A stretch of 64,000 nt of DNA from Liolophura sinensis (GCF_032854445.1 NC_088301.1:3720001-3784000); one strand, 5' to 3'. Shown: positions 48,371-60,910, numbered from the stretch's first letter. Notes: a model not told the origin generated them from the sequence alone. Numbers and translations: made by a program.

Positions 48371-51300
48371 GTAATCCTGAATCTTGAGCGACCCCCTGCA
48401 CACGGCAGTGATTCCTGCCAGGTGGAAGTCATCCACCAAGTCCACAGAATACCAGATCCAGGTAAGACAGACGTGGTGCAAAACACACCTGAGCGAAATG
48501 GTAACCTCACTGGTCTCGTTTCCTGCTAACACACAATGATGTGCATTACAACCTGATTGCATTTTTTTTGGCACATTGTGGTATATCAATGGGTTTGGCA
48601 ATTGTTTTAATATTTAAAATTAAAGTAAGGTTTAAAAAAAGAGCATATATTTATGCTGTTCACACAGGTAGGTCCATGAGCACATATGTGCATCCACACA
48701 ATTCAGTGATTTCACCACCGAAGGTTCACTATATATACTGCAATGAAATAGAATCAAGAGTCTCAGGTTGAATTGGCTGTTCCGTTTAAAAAGCTCATTC
48801 GTGCAGAATGGGTACCTAATATGGGATAAATATGGGAAAAGTCTAATATTCAGGAATAAAAATCACAGTTTTTTTTTTTTTTCTTTCAATTTTTTACTTT
48901 TTCTTCCATAAAAGTAATGCTACTGATATGTAGAGGTTTTCGGTAATCAGTGGAATATATACCCTGCCAACACACAATCTGAAATCAGAATATCTTTGAA
49001 AATTCAAGAAAACTAACATACTCTCACAGACATTGGGGTTGACTTACATAATCATACTTTACTCTTCAAGCACATATATTGCGGAGGGAGGGAAAAACAC
49101 AAGCTACCAGGTATGAAACATGTCTTAAACACAGCTGGTTGAAACTCTGGCCCTAAAATACGAAGCTGTCTCAGACTGAAGCCATGCAGACAACCTTATG
49201 CTATTATTCCTAAACTAATATAAGATTTGAACTATAACGCTAAATTTTAGCTTTGTCATCCCATTTTTACCCAAGTCAAAGTTTTAAAATTAAAATTCCT
49301 ATGGTAAGTTACAATTTTAGCACGGTAATTTAACTGTTCTAGCCTTTTTTTATGTTTGTTTGACCTCATCCGGTTTAAAACAGTGTGGTTTAAACCACAT
49401 CATGACAAGCCTATTAAAAACATCTCCAACACTAACAACCTAGAAAAGCTACAAGCTCACTGATAAGGTCGCTGGTTCAAATCCAAATTTCGCAATTGGG
49501 CTGTGGTTTTATGTGAGATGGGTCAAGTGCTTGGTGGTTTACTCCAGTTTCTGCTGCCCGTAAACCACACCATCGTAACATCAGTTAAAAACAATCATGA
49601 TTTCGGCATTAAACACCGATCAATTTAGTTGATGGAAGTCTCTCACGAAGAAGAACTTCTAAAACAGATTGAATCTGACAGACTCTTTACCTTATCGACT
49701 TGTGTCCCCCCTGCATCTACCTGCCGACGCTGCCTGTCTAGCCGATCCTTTCTCAGCATAGCCTGGGTCTTCAGCCAACTTCCATCATCTATGAGTGAGT
49801 AAATGCATTGACATTATCGCCCAGTATATAGGCTGTATGTCACCATTGATATGTGGAAGTCATTAGCAGAGTCATAGAAATATCTAGAACGGGGACGCGA
49901 AAAGCTCAAATTTCCCCACAACTGACAAACAGACAGTACTCTTCATTTAGGTCCTATCTCGCACGGTGAACAATAACAATAAATAAACCTCAGATCCCGA
50001 TGCGGATCACGGCAAAATTTTAAAGGTTTTTTGTGCTTTGTCCGCTGTAATACTGTGCACAAACAATTACCCAAATCACTCTATAACTTTTGAGGTAAAG
50101 TTGCCGACAATCAGACAGACAAACAAACAAACGCCAGCAAAATCCTAACTTTCTTGGCGGAGGTAACTATCCTAGTTATACAAATCAGTCTTCCCGTACA
50201 AATCACTTCCTGTCACTGTACATACATTTTACTCTGGATAAAAACAGCACTTGCACATACATATAGAAACATCCAGGTTTTCATATTACTTCCAGACTTT
50301 AATCCCTAAAAAGTTATAAAAGTTCTGATTTAGCGCGTGCTTATCTCAGACAGGCCTCATTGTACAGGGATGATTTACATGAGATGAGATGTATGCATGG
50401 TAGATTTCATTGCCCCAGGGCTGTATGAATGATTTACCTGAGACGAGATGTGTAAATACGTGTTTACACATTATCACACCGCTTCTATGTCACAGAAGTG
50501 TATGAATGATTTACCTGAGACGAGATGTGTAAATACATGTTTACACATTATCACACCGCTTCTATGTCACAGAAGTATATGAATGATTTACCTGAGATGA
50601 GACGTATGAATGATGTGTCCCATGCAAGATGTGTAAATATGTGTTTACACATTATCACAGCCCTTCCATGTCACAGAGGTGTATGAATGATTTACCTGAG
50701 ATGGGATGTATGAATGGTAGATTTCATTTTCCCAGGGGTGTATGGATGAATTACCTGAGATGAGATTATGAATAATTTGCCCATACGAGATGTGTAAATA
50801 CGTGTTTACACCTTATCGCACCCCTTCTATATCACAGAGGTGAATGATTTACCTGAGATGAGATTATGAATAACTTGCCCCATACAGAATGTGTAAATAC
50901 ATGTTTACACATTATCGCACTGCTTCTATGTCAGAGGTGTATGGATGATTTACCTGTGATTAGATGTATGAATAATTTGCCCCATACAGAATGTGTAAAT
51001 ACATGTTTACACATTGTCACACCCCTTCTATGTCACAGAGGTGTATGAATGATTTACCTGAGATGAGATGTATGAATGATGTGTCCCATGCAAGATGTGT
51101 AAATACATGTTTACACATTATCACACCCCTTCTATGTCACAGAGGTGTATGAATGATTTACCTGAGATGAGATGTATGAATGATGTGTCCCATGCAAGAT
51201 GTGTAAATACGTGTTTACACATTATCACACCTCTTCTATGTCACAGAGGTGTATGAATGATTTACCTGAGATGAGATGTATGAATGATTTACCTGAGATG

Positions 51301-54300
51301 AGATGTATGAATGATTTACCTGAGATGAGATGTATGAATGATTTACCTGAGATGAGATGTATGAATGATGTGCTCCATACGAGATGTGTCAATACGTGTT
51401 ACACATTATCACACCTCTTCTATGTCACAGAGGTGTATGAATGATTTACCTGAGATGAGATGTATGAATGATTTACCTGAGATGAGATGTATGAATGATT
51501 TACCTGAGATGAGATGTATGAATGATTTACCTGAGATGAGATGTATGAATGATTTACCTGAGATGAGATGTATGAATGATTTACCTGAGATGAGATGTAT
51601 GAATGATTTACCTGAGATGAGATGTATGAATGATTTACCTGAGATGAGATGTATGAATGATTTACCTGAGATGAGATGTATGAATGGCTCCGAAGTTATC
51701 CTCTTTATTCCAGCAAAATTTGCCCACTCCAGTTTCTGACAAAATGTCAGAAATGCAGATGGACTTTTGTCTGTCAGACCTGTTGCAATGAAATGTAATA
51801 GAAAAATATTCTGCTGAAATTTGTACACTGTTGAGAAGTCTTTGTTACTGGACTGAAAAACAGAGTTTCTTCTCTGGACTGTGACCAAGACCATCTGTGA
51901 CCTCTAAGTCAATGAACATTCTAACAGTGTGAGTTTTTAACAGGTCCTTCTTAGTACCAAACTAATCTTCCTACCAGCTAGCAAAAAAATTAATTCTGCA
52001 AAAATATTTTCCGTAATGTTGCTGACAACATGAAACTGTATGCTCAACAAAATATCCAACTCACTCCTGGAAATATTATCCTTAAAATCTTGATAGATTA
52101 ATCAACTAAATATTCATGAAAGCCAATCTTTAAGAAAACAATATATTATTTTATATTTAATTTTTATATTAAATTTTATATATTTTTATTTAATATTATA
52201 TTTTATATTTTATAGTAGTTAAATTTTTATATCAAGCCTACCATAGGAAGTGCCTCATCCAAAAATCTTCCATTTAATGAATTGTTTCCAATAAACTATG
52301 GACACCTGTAATGAAAGTCCACAAAGTCAAAACCAACCGGAATTCCAGCTAATGTCAATCTTTGTCAAGTGAGGGAGGCGTTGTGCAAGGTTGACCACTG
52401 CTTCGTCGTCTATTCCAAATCTAACACTGCACAACACGAGGCTTGTCAGCTGTGAACAGTGCTCAGCCAGCAAGGTCAAGGTGTGGTCAGAGGCCGGACC
52501 TTGGTGAAGACTTAGAGTTCGGAGATTTGGGTGGTCACGTGACAAGAGGGTATTCACGCCTGTCTCCGTGATTTCGTCACACCAGGCCAGATCCAGTGAT
52601 TCAACCTAAAGCCACAGATAGATTGTAACATATGAACTGATTGGTCAATATCCCAAAACATCAATGTATAAAAATGGCTCGTATATACTGGAACGTGGGG
52701 ATTGTGCGCCAACTTGGGTTGATGAGTTTAAAACAAAATGGCAAAGAAAAGTACAAAACTACTTGTAGGCTCGCACTTCAGAAGAGTAAAAATATTTTGA
52801 CTGTTTTGCAGTCTACATTTCATTCATTCTACCTTGCTCGCCAAAAAACGGTAAGATACTTTATGCCAAAAATTATTTTGTAGACCATTTGAGCATGTGT
52901 ATATAATGTCATATTAATCAGACACTCACGGTTTCAGATAGATACTGGCAAATCCACCTCAGTGTGACGTCAGAAATCCCACATTCTGCCAATGACAGGT
53001 GACGAAGTTGCCCACGTGACAAACATGGCCACAGAGCAGCATCCGTTAAGAAACAAACTCCTATAAACACAAATGTGAACATTTACCTGCGTGTAATTCT
53101 GTAGTTCAAAACACAATTTACAAAGAAAAAGCTCCAGGATGAAATATCAATTAAAGCTGAGATTTACATCCAAAAAGGACATCTTTGGTTAATCCTTAAT
53201 CATAAAAATGTACAGCATAACCGTGAACTTCCAGGCTGACGTTCCTAAAGAAATAAACCACAATGGGTATATAAATACAGTTTCATCGGAGAAATCATTA
53301 CTTTTAGTGTTGAATTTCTAACACTGACATGCCACAATTTAGTATTATACAGTCAACTAACAATATAATGGCTTCTTTTAGATGCATTTTACTTGAAGTT
53401 GTTGAATACCATGATGTGAACAAGATTCAGAATATCCATGTAAATATAGCACTTGATTTGGAATAGAGTTTAGGATATCGTTTTATAAAGTGTTTGATTT
53501 TGTCGCTAATAATTCAAGGGAATTCCTTGTGTGTTAACAAGTTAACTTTAATGATTCACCTTTCAGGTCTAATCCTCTCAATTTCTGACAGTGCTTGCCA
53601 ATATCTTGTATCCCAGAGCAAGTCACCTGATCACAGTCAACCAAGGCTATCTCTTCTAACATTTCTCCCTCTGATGCCATGGAAGAGACAATTCCATTGG
53701 TCAAATCTTTCCAGTGAATGGTAAATTTGGCAAGATTTCTGTTATGCTGAAAAAATGTTTCAAGACAAGTTCCCGAACATTTTCTGATATCAACGTAACT
53801 TATGTCCAAAGATAACAAATCCGGAACGTACATTTGCACAGGCTTCAAATCTGTTCCATTTATTACTTGATTTAACTTGACAAAACAAGCATCCTTAGTA
53901 CAACTCCCGTTGGTTGCATAGTCTCCAGAAGGTCTACTCTGGTCTACTTGAACGTCTTTGAAAGTATCCAGTGACTCACAGCTTTCGACCAAAGCACTTT
54001 TATTCCACTTTTCCAGATCTGAAGAAAGGTTTGCTGATGATTGGCACATACTTGGAAGCGTCATAATTTGTGAAATCTTTACCTTGTTGTCAAGTGTATC
54101 ACAGTTTGTTTGGTTTGCCGAGACATCACTATTATCATTCATTGCAGAGATATCACTATTCATGTTCACTGTCGAGACATCACCATTCAGGTTCATTGCC
54201 GAGATATCACTATTAACATTCATTGCCGAGACATCATCATACACATTCATTGCCGAGATATCATCATTTACGTTCGCTACAGAAATTTCACTATTCACGT

Positions 54301-57300
54301 TCATTCCCAAGACATCACTTTTCATGTTCATTACCGAGATATCACTTTTAACATTCATTGCCGAGATATCACTATTCACGTTCGTTGCCGAGATATCACT
54401 ATTAGAAGGCAAAAAGGCAGCAATGGGACATGCATTTTCAGCCAAAGGACAAGAAAAGTTTTGTACAACAGTCTTTGCTTCAGGGCAGAACTTAGCACTG
54501 AGTAGAAAGTCAGCAGATTCGTCAGCATTATGACTGATTTGCAAATTCCAGCTGCATTCATTGCTTGGCGAAGTAATGTCATCAGCCTCAGATTTGAAGC
54601 TGCCTTTTTCTTCTCCAATCTGATTGCATGATTTCAGGAATCTTGTACCACTTGTCTTGGTTGCATCAACGAAGCCAGATTCGCTGTTTTCCAATTCCTC
54701 GATACAGATACTGTCACTAGAATACGCTTCTAAAGCCATTGCAATGTCACAGCCATTGTCTAGAATCACATAGTCTGTTCTTTTTAGTGTACTATCTTCA
54801 CTTTCTTCAGTTATCACATTTTTCTGCTGATATCTAATTTTAGCTGTTGTCATGTTAGCACATTCCCCTACTGAATCAGTGGGAATGTGGTGTTCAATGG
54901 GTGCTTCTTGTCTACATTCAAGGTTACGTAACGGATTCCTCAAGTCCCACTCAGTAACAGCAGATGTCGTATGGTGAGTTTCTCCACCTACTGAAGGCAA
55001 CATCTTCACGTTCTGCCTGTCCTGTTCACACGTACTGTACTGAAACCGTCTAGCCTGCAGCAGTTGTAATTCCAGTAGATTTTCTGTCAAATCTTTGTCC
55101 TGTATCAAACCCTGGCCATTTTCCTCCCCAAACATGAGGGAGACAGCCGACACCAGGCCATAGCCACACAGATATAGGAGGGCCATACAGTCAACCTAGG
55201 ATACAATAACATTGGATTTAATTTGACAGGTGTTAAACGTTTCACCTATGTGTGACTGTGCTCAGTTTTAAGTTTGGAGGAAACTGGCATGTCCACAGTT
55301 AATCCCCAACCTTTGGCTAGTAGCTGGCGATATTATGTGACTTTTCACCTGTACAGCCAGCTCAATACATATGTCATATAGGTGGAAAGTATGTGATTTC
55401 AAACGAATCTAGGAATACGTCCACCCCTAAGGCCCTAACACAGTTGATGACCACCATGAAGGACCAGGGTCACATGCCTTACCAATATGACATATGCCAC
55501 ATCAGGGAGAGTTCGCTAGTAGCTTGCCAAAGGTCGGCAGTTTATTACAAGGATCGGTTTCCTCTACCCATAAAACTGGCAGCCACTTTGAATTCATAAA
55601 TAAATTAACCAGATGACCAAAATATAGTGAAGGGGCAGTGAATTTGATTCTATCCAAATCTAATCCTCAACAGCATCACATGTAATCATGTTGTCATTTA
55701 TGGTCAATGAAGGAGAAAGAAATGGCTATATGTGGAACACTCACACCAAAACTCACCTGAACACAGGACAAATTGACTGATCTCAAGGTTGGACCTGTCA
55801 AAGTGGCAAGATGGCGGACAACCGTGCTGGTCAAACTACGACAACCTGATACGTCCACTGATGTCAGGCGGCACGGATACTCAACTGAGCTCTGCAAACG
55901 CAATAACAGCATTTACAAATGACCAATTCAGGCTACCACAATGTACATTAAGAAGCAGCACAAACGCCACAATAAAGACTGACGACTAGACGTTCAAAAT
56001 CAACTTGTGCAGGGCAAATGTGAATGACCAGTGTTTGAAATTTGTAACATCACAAGTCTACACAGGATATTTCTGGCAAAAAATTTATATTCGCTAATCA
56101 AATAAAATTTGTCATATTTACAAATATGATTTCCTTTCAATGAATATTAAAACTGTTCATTCTGCAGTTTGAAAAGGTTAAAATGCGACCAGCGTTATAA
56201 AGTTTGGGACTTTTATTGCAGTATCGATTTTGAACAATACCACATGCATAGGGTTACTTTGTGAATGGTAATTGTTTGGGCTATTCTTATATAATAGTAA
56301 CACTATGACTGGACTTTCACTAAGCAGTATAGATATAGATTTTCATATATGAACGAATGTAAATTTACCCTCCCAAGAGCCTCTCTGCTTAGCTGAAGCT
56401 CTTCATTAAGGAGGAAGACTTTGTCGCTGATGTTATCACAGCTGGAGATGTTCAAATTCCGCAAGGACTTAGCTTGGCCCAGAAGGTGCTGAAGACATAA
56501 ATTTATATGCATTAATCTTTTTGATCTTCAATGATTTATTTACTTATTTATTTGATTGGTGTTTTATGCCACACTCAAGAATATTTCACTTATACGACGA
56601 CGGCCAGCATTATGGTGGGAGGAAACCAGGCAGAGCCTGATGGGAAGCACATGACCATCTGCACACTGCTGACAGGCCTTCCCACCTACGACGAGAGAGG
56701 AAACAAACATGAGCTGGACAGGAACTCACAGCAATCGAACTGATGAGAGGCTCCTGTCATCGTGCCATGCTGGCGTGTTAGCCACTTGGCTAGGGGCGAT
56801 CCTGATCTTCAATGAGTTTGTTTCCTTGGCTTGGAAAATAGAAAATACATGAACTCTATTGATTACCTGAACAATATTATCCGTTAATGAGCTGCATTCT
56901 TCCATAGCGACACAGGTCAAAGTTGATGAAAGGTGAACCTCAATTGTAAGGTCAAGGTCAGGTGACATTAGCTGATCGCAGAAAGACAAATTCACTATCT
57001 GCAGACTGTTCAATCTGTTGATTGATGAATAAATGAATTTACACATACATCAGGTGGCAGATACATGTACCAAATATGCTTTCTTGGCACTTCTTGCTGG
57101 TTTACAGTATGTGGCAACAAGACATATTATCTGCTCTTCTACGCATACTTATTGGTCGCAATTTGAACACACCTTTCTACACTCTATACATCAGTTCATG
57201 GAAATTTATATTTCAGTTTCGCTTTTAACCAAAATGTTGTCTATGAAGTATGGTATCTGAATGATATTTGTTATAAGCAAATGGTTATACAACATGAAAA

Positions 57301-57978
57301 TAAATATCCATGTATTCCCTTGAGCTTGTCATTAATTTTAGGGGACCATGTATAGATTTCGGTTAAAGTGCTATAAATAAAACATACCGCTGCATCTATC
57401 TCAATGATGGAGTTTCAACTCCATGAAACAAAGAATGTCAGATTCTACATTTTCAGTTTAATTCCTACCCAATGATATGCATTTTGAGGACATTAATGCA
57501 ATGTTTTACGCACTTGCATTCTGACCTTCAGTTAGGCCTATGTACCTTGATAAAACCTCTTTTACACCTGGCCAGGTAAGTTGATTACACTCTCTGAAAC
57601 TGAGTTGTTTCAGGTGAGATGGACACAGCACCTGTATACAGGTATCAGACAGGTAACTGGCATGACACTTGACCAGGTGAGACAGGATAGTCTCTGTCAC
57701 ACTGGTAAAAGCCTGGAATAGAGACAGATACAGATTTGTTAGATGTTGGACGATGTGCATGAATTCAAAGAAAACAAATATTTTTAGTTTTTGAATCCAT
57801 TTTTGAAAATATTGCTGTTTCCAGTTTAAACTAACCACATGGATCTACTCACCTGAGTTTTCAGTAGGTTAATTAGATATTCAAATATTGTGGTGATGCC
57901 CTCTTCTTTGTCACAAACTAAAGCCTGCGCCACTAATCGCAGTGACAGATCTGCCAGAGCTGGCACCTCAAACCTCAT
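48358..57978 (-). CDS. Leucine-rich-repeat protein with BC-box-like N terminus, 1035 residues
   Basis: Eleven exons keep phase from ATG to stop: 57853-57978, 57546-57712, 56867-57014, 56369-56488, 55757-55891, 53560-55195, 52930-53060, 52338-52605, 51666-51779, 49691-49788, 48358-48522. The N terminus MRFEVPALADLSLRLVAQAL fits a BC-box pattern (L-x3-S-x3-hydrophobic), which would suggest an elongin BC-linked substrate receptor; this is inference. AMN1/FBXL-style LRRs follow (LQIVNLSFCDQL, LRNLNISSCDNISD, LTSVDVSGCRSLTS, LRGLDLKG, LRHLSLAECGISD, LTSLVLCSVRFGIDDEAV, HLTKIDISWNSG). A 1636-bp exon inserts a long Ser/Asp/Asn-rich, probably disordered segment of about 500 residues with an 11-fold 10-residue repeat (SDISAMNVN). 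The C terminus has a basic segment (KTQAMLRKDRLDRQRRQ). I do not recognise the orthologue. Exon 9 and the last exon run into repeats copied from their own ends. Confidence 0.82.
49440..49630 (+). mobile_element. SINE family 2
   Basis: B-box-like ggtcgctggttcaaatccaa near the start, then agtgcttggtggtttactcc, agtttctgctgcccgtaaac and ggcattaaacaccgatcaat. It lies in the last intron of the LRR gene, antisense to it. Confidence 0.65.
50340..51690. repeat. Minisatellite with 27-bp and about 105-bp units, carrying the splice donor of LRR-gene exon 9
   Basis: The 27-bp unit gatttacctgagatgagatg+tatgaat is, on the minus strand, ATTCATACATCTCATCTCAG followed by GTAAATC: the last coding bases of exon 9 plus its donor. 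A run of about nine units adjoins the exon (51440-51690) and a second run of about five lies at 51250-51365. Farther out, a longer unit of about 105 bp (adding aatacgtgtttacacattat and caccccttctatgtcacaga) repeats with the same donor motif. From the exon the frame stays open through the first run, giving repeats of GKSFIHLIS. Confidence 0.95.
52140..52230. repeat. AT-only low-complexity tract
   Basis: Almost pure A/T (ttatatttaatttttatatt and variants) in the intron between LRR-gene exons 8 and 9. Confidence 0.9.
54110..54405 (-). repeat. Coding minisatellite, 30 bp x about 11, in LRR-gene exon 6
   Basis: The 30-bp unit encodes NSDISAMNVN with variants (SDISVMNMK, DDVSAMNVY, GDVSTVNMN). The frame is intact over all units. 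Most differences change amino acids but keep the D-I/V-S core. Confidence 0.95.
55205..55350 (-). mobile_element. Old SINE, diverged
   Basis: ttaatttgacaggtgttaaa, gtttggaggaaactggcatg and acctttggctagtagctggc resemble a decayed family 1 or related copy. It lies in the intron before LRR-gene exon 6. Confidence 0.45.
55390..55610 (+). mobile_element. SINE family 2
   Basis: gtagcttgccaaaggtcggc, ggtttcctctacccataaaa and ctggcagccactttgaattc, with an ATAAATAAA tail. The upstream part may include a diverged head. Confidence 0.6.
56536..56800 (-). mobile_element. SINE family 1, near full length
   Basis: tttacttatttatttgattg, gacggccagcattatggtgg, gagctggacaggaactcaca and the head relic gttagccacttggctagggg. 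It lies in the intron between LRR-gene exons 3 and 4, in sense orientation. Confidence 0.9.
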
Positions 57979-58399
57979 GTTGTTTATGTGCTGTATATTC
58001 AACCTTTCATTTCATCCATTTCCCGCCAGGTGCCCATGAAACATAAAATGTAATTCACCAATATTACAAGAAATCTGTTCAAAATAATTTAATATTGGAA
58101 ATTCAATGTTACGATATAGATAGTTCTGTTTCTTTGTATAAAACAGTGCAAATGATGTTTATAAATCTTACCACACGTATATGCAGGATGTTTTTCAAAC
58201 ACTTGGGCTAGGTAAGTCAAATAAACCTAGTAGAGTTCAAACCCTACAGCTACTGGGACATGAAGATATCATTTACAACAGCAGTGTCCAGACTGGAATA
58301 TGCACCTAGCTTATTGTTGGTCCATTGTGTTAAACACCAACACCAGAAAGAGTTTTCATTCAACATTCAGATGGAAACATGACAGTAACAGGAGGTGCT

Positions 58400-58600
58400 A
58401 GCTGGTTAGGTGATTTATACAAGCTGTCTCAGTAAGAGCCCTTGAACTATAGGGTCATGTGCTCAAATCCAGCTCTACTTGGCTTGGCTGAAACTGTGTG
58501 TGCCACAGTGCACATGTGTGATAGCTCTGTCTTCCACCTATTAATTCAATCTCCATGGTCGCAATCATAATAGTAAACTATTCTCTGAGTACAGTTTAGT
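58400..58600 (+). mobile_element. Old tRNA-derived SINE
   Basis: B-box-like gggtcatgtgctcaaatcca after gctggttaggtgatttatac, then catggtcgcaatcataatag. Strongly diverged. Confidence 0.45.
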
Positions 58601-58602
58601 AT

Positions 58603-58735
58603 TTTATTTTATTTGATTGGTGTTTTATGCCGCACTCAAGGATATTTCACTTATGTGGCAGCAGCCAGTATTAAGGAGGGAGGCAACTGGGCAGAGCCAT
58701 GGGGAAATTATACCACCACCATCCGTAGGTTGCTG
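58603..58735 (-). mobile_element. SINE family 1, partial
   Basis: ttttatttgattggtgtttt, cagcagccagtattaaggag, gcagagccatgggg; the head half is missing. Confidence 0.85.
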
Positions 58736-59887
58736 ATACAGTATAATTTAATAAAGAAATCCTTAAAATAAATAAGTAGTAGGCCTAAAATATTGAAATT
58801 GCAGTCATATTTGAGTGGTTCACTAAAAAGTAGTCAGTTAAATACTACGGTACAAAACATAGACATGATGGTGTTGAGGTGAATGGTGACGTATCAAATC
58901 TTAAATAGATAACTAGTTTTGTTCGATGTCATAGACTTATGCAAACCGTTTTGAAAAATCAGCACATGATCGTTACATGTGATGTCAAATGTTGTCAGTG
59001 TTCCAAACGTCGTACGCTTTTGTTGTATTCGGTATTACACTTACGAACTCGCCTATTTGATACTATTTTGACGTGTCCCTGGACACATCGCCATCCGTTC
59101 AGACATGAACATCATACAGTACTGCTTTAACAAATCAAGATGCACTTTCAAGTTTTTGTACGGATGGAACTACTTTTCCTCCAAGAGCTGGTCAAGTAAT
59201 TTGTTGACATTAGCGATGTTGTGGCGCGTAAGGTCGGTTGCTCGCGAGAACAGTGCGCCGCATGTAAAATCAAAACAATACATAACCGAAAGCGGACTAA
59301 TATCCATGCTTAGATAACTCGCGGCTTGAAATCATGGGATATCTCGCATTTACCAGACACTAAAACATACTCCTTGCAGCGCATGTGGCACTCTATAGCG
59401 ACTGCAGAGAGCTGTAAGTGTAAGAAGAAGTGCAAAGAAGTAAGTGTAAAGTGTAAGTTTAAGAAGAGGCAAAATTATTAAATCTTCCCAAATTTTCTCT
59501 CAGGTGTCATGTCTGGTGTCTTAGGTAGGGCGTCCTGTTTGGTGTTTTGTGAACCCAAGCGTCTTGCTGTTCTTCTTAGGCCATGATGTTTTGGGTCATG
59601 TAATTTGCCACTATTTAAGCAATGAACGAATTTAGAATAAAGCCCAAACTGAGCAAAATACACATAAGGTCGTATTTCACCAATAACGTGTGATAACATG
59701 CCATTTATCACACTGGTATCACAGCTCAGATTTTACTCTTTATGCCCTATGTCTTTTATGATATTGTATTCTTGCATAAACCTGGATTCTCCTGCTGGAA
59801 TAAGAATCTCATAAGCCTTATATACCCAGGTCCATTTGCATTGTTTTAATGATGTTATTTGTTAAATGTAACGACAACACAGCATTT
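58736..59887. other. No gene recognised
   Basis: Intergenic DNA between the LRR gene and canonical eIF2-alpha. It includes a short aagtgtaag-type repeat near 59415-59465. No coding signal is supported. Confidence 0.4.
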
Positions 59888-60122
59888 TGATTTATTTATT
59901 TGATTGATGTTTTACGCTGTACTCAAGAATATTTCACTAATACAACAGCAGCCAGCATTATGGTGGGAGAAAATCCACAACCATCCGCAGCTTGGCAGAC
60001 CTTCCCACGTACAAGGAAGAGGAAGCCAGAATGAGCTGGACCTGACAGCAACCGTATTGTTGAGAGGCTCCTGAGTCACTGAGCTGTGCTAGCACTCTAA
60101 CCACCTCGGCAAAGGAGGGCCT
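59888..60122 (-). mobile_element. SINE family 1, near full length
   Basis: tgatttatttatttgattga, cagcagccagcattatggtg, tgagctggacctgacagcaa and the head relic aaccacctcggcaaaggagg. Confidence 0.9.
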
Positions 60123-60364
60123 ACACAGCATTTTAAGTAAATCTAGACCAGTGAGGTCTAATAAATGGAAATTAACATCACTGCATGAATTTTAACTCAA
60201 TTCTGCTTAAACCAGGGTTCTAGGGGAAGTTTAATTTGCTACTATTTAAGCATTGACATGAGTAGTTAGAATAAACTCTGGGGTAAATGGACAAGAGGTT
60301 GGATTTCACCAGTTACTGCCTTATGGGTGTAGCTAACCAGGCTCTACCTTTTGGATGCAGGCGA

Positions 60365-60910
60365 CCAAGGTGGAGGAAACCAGGTTTTGTGTTAATGGAA
60401 GAGGAAACTAGGTTTTGTGGTGGCAGTGGAGGAAATCAGGTTTTGTGTAAGCAATGGAGGAAACCAGGTTTTGTGTTAGCAATGAAGGAAACCAGGTTTT
60501 GTGTTAGCAGTGGAGGAAATCAGGTTTTGTGGTAGCAGTGGAGCAAGCCAGGTTTTGTGTTAGAACTGGTGGAAACCAGGTTTTGTGGTAGCAGGGGAGG
60601 AAGCCAGGTTTTGTGGTAGCAAGGGAGGAAGCCAGGTTTTATGTTAGCAGTGGAGGAAACCCGGTTTTGTGGTAGCATGGGAGGAAACCAGGTTTTGTGT
60701 TAATGGAAGAGGAAACCAGGTTTGGTGTTAGCAGTGGAGGAAATCAGGTTTTGTGGTAGCAGGGGAGGAAACCAAGTTTTGTGGTAGCAGAGGAGGAAGC
60801 CAGGTTTTGTGATAGCAGGGGAGGAAGCCAGGTTTTGGGGTAGCAGGGGAGGAAGCCAGGTATTGTGATAGCACTCGAGGAAACCAGGTTTTGTGGTAGC
60901 ACTGTAGCTG
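60365..60910. repeat. Minisatellite, 28 bp x about 19
   Basis: The unit is aggaaaccaggttttgtggt + agcagtgg, with variants (aagccagg, gtgttagc, aggggagg). It lies downstream of the canonical eIF2-alpha gene. Confidence 0.95.

Noticed and set aside
48317-48601. 94-codon minus-strand frame overlapping the LRR last exon
   Set aside because: The phase from the upstream exon selects the other frame (ETRPVRLPFRSG...), which ends at 48358.
53958-54533. 191-codon plus-strand frame
   Set aside because: Antisense shadow of the 30-bp coding minisatellite in the LRR gene.
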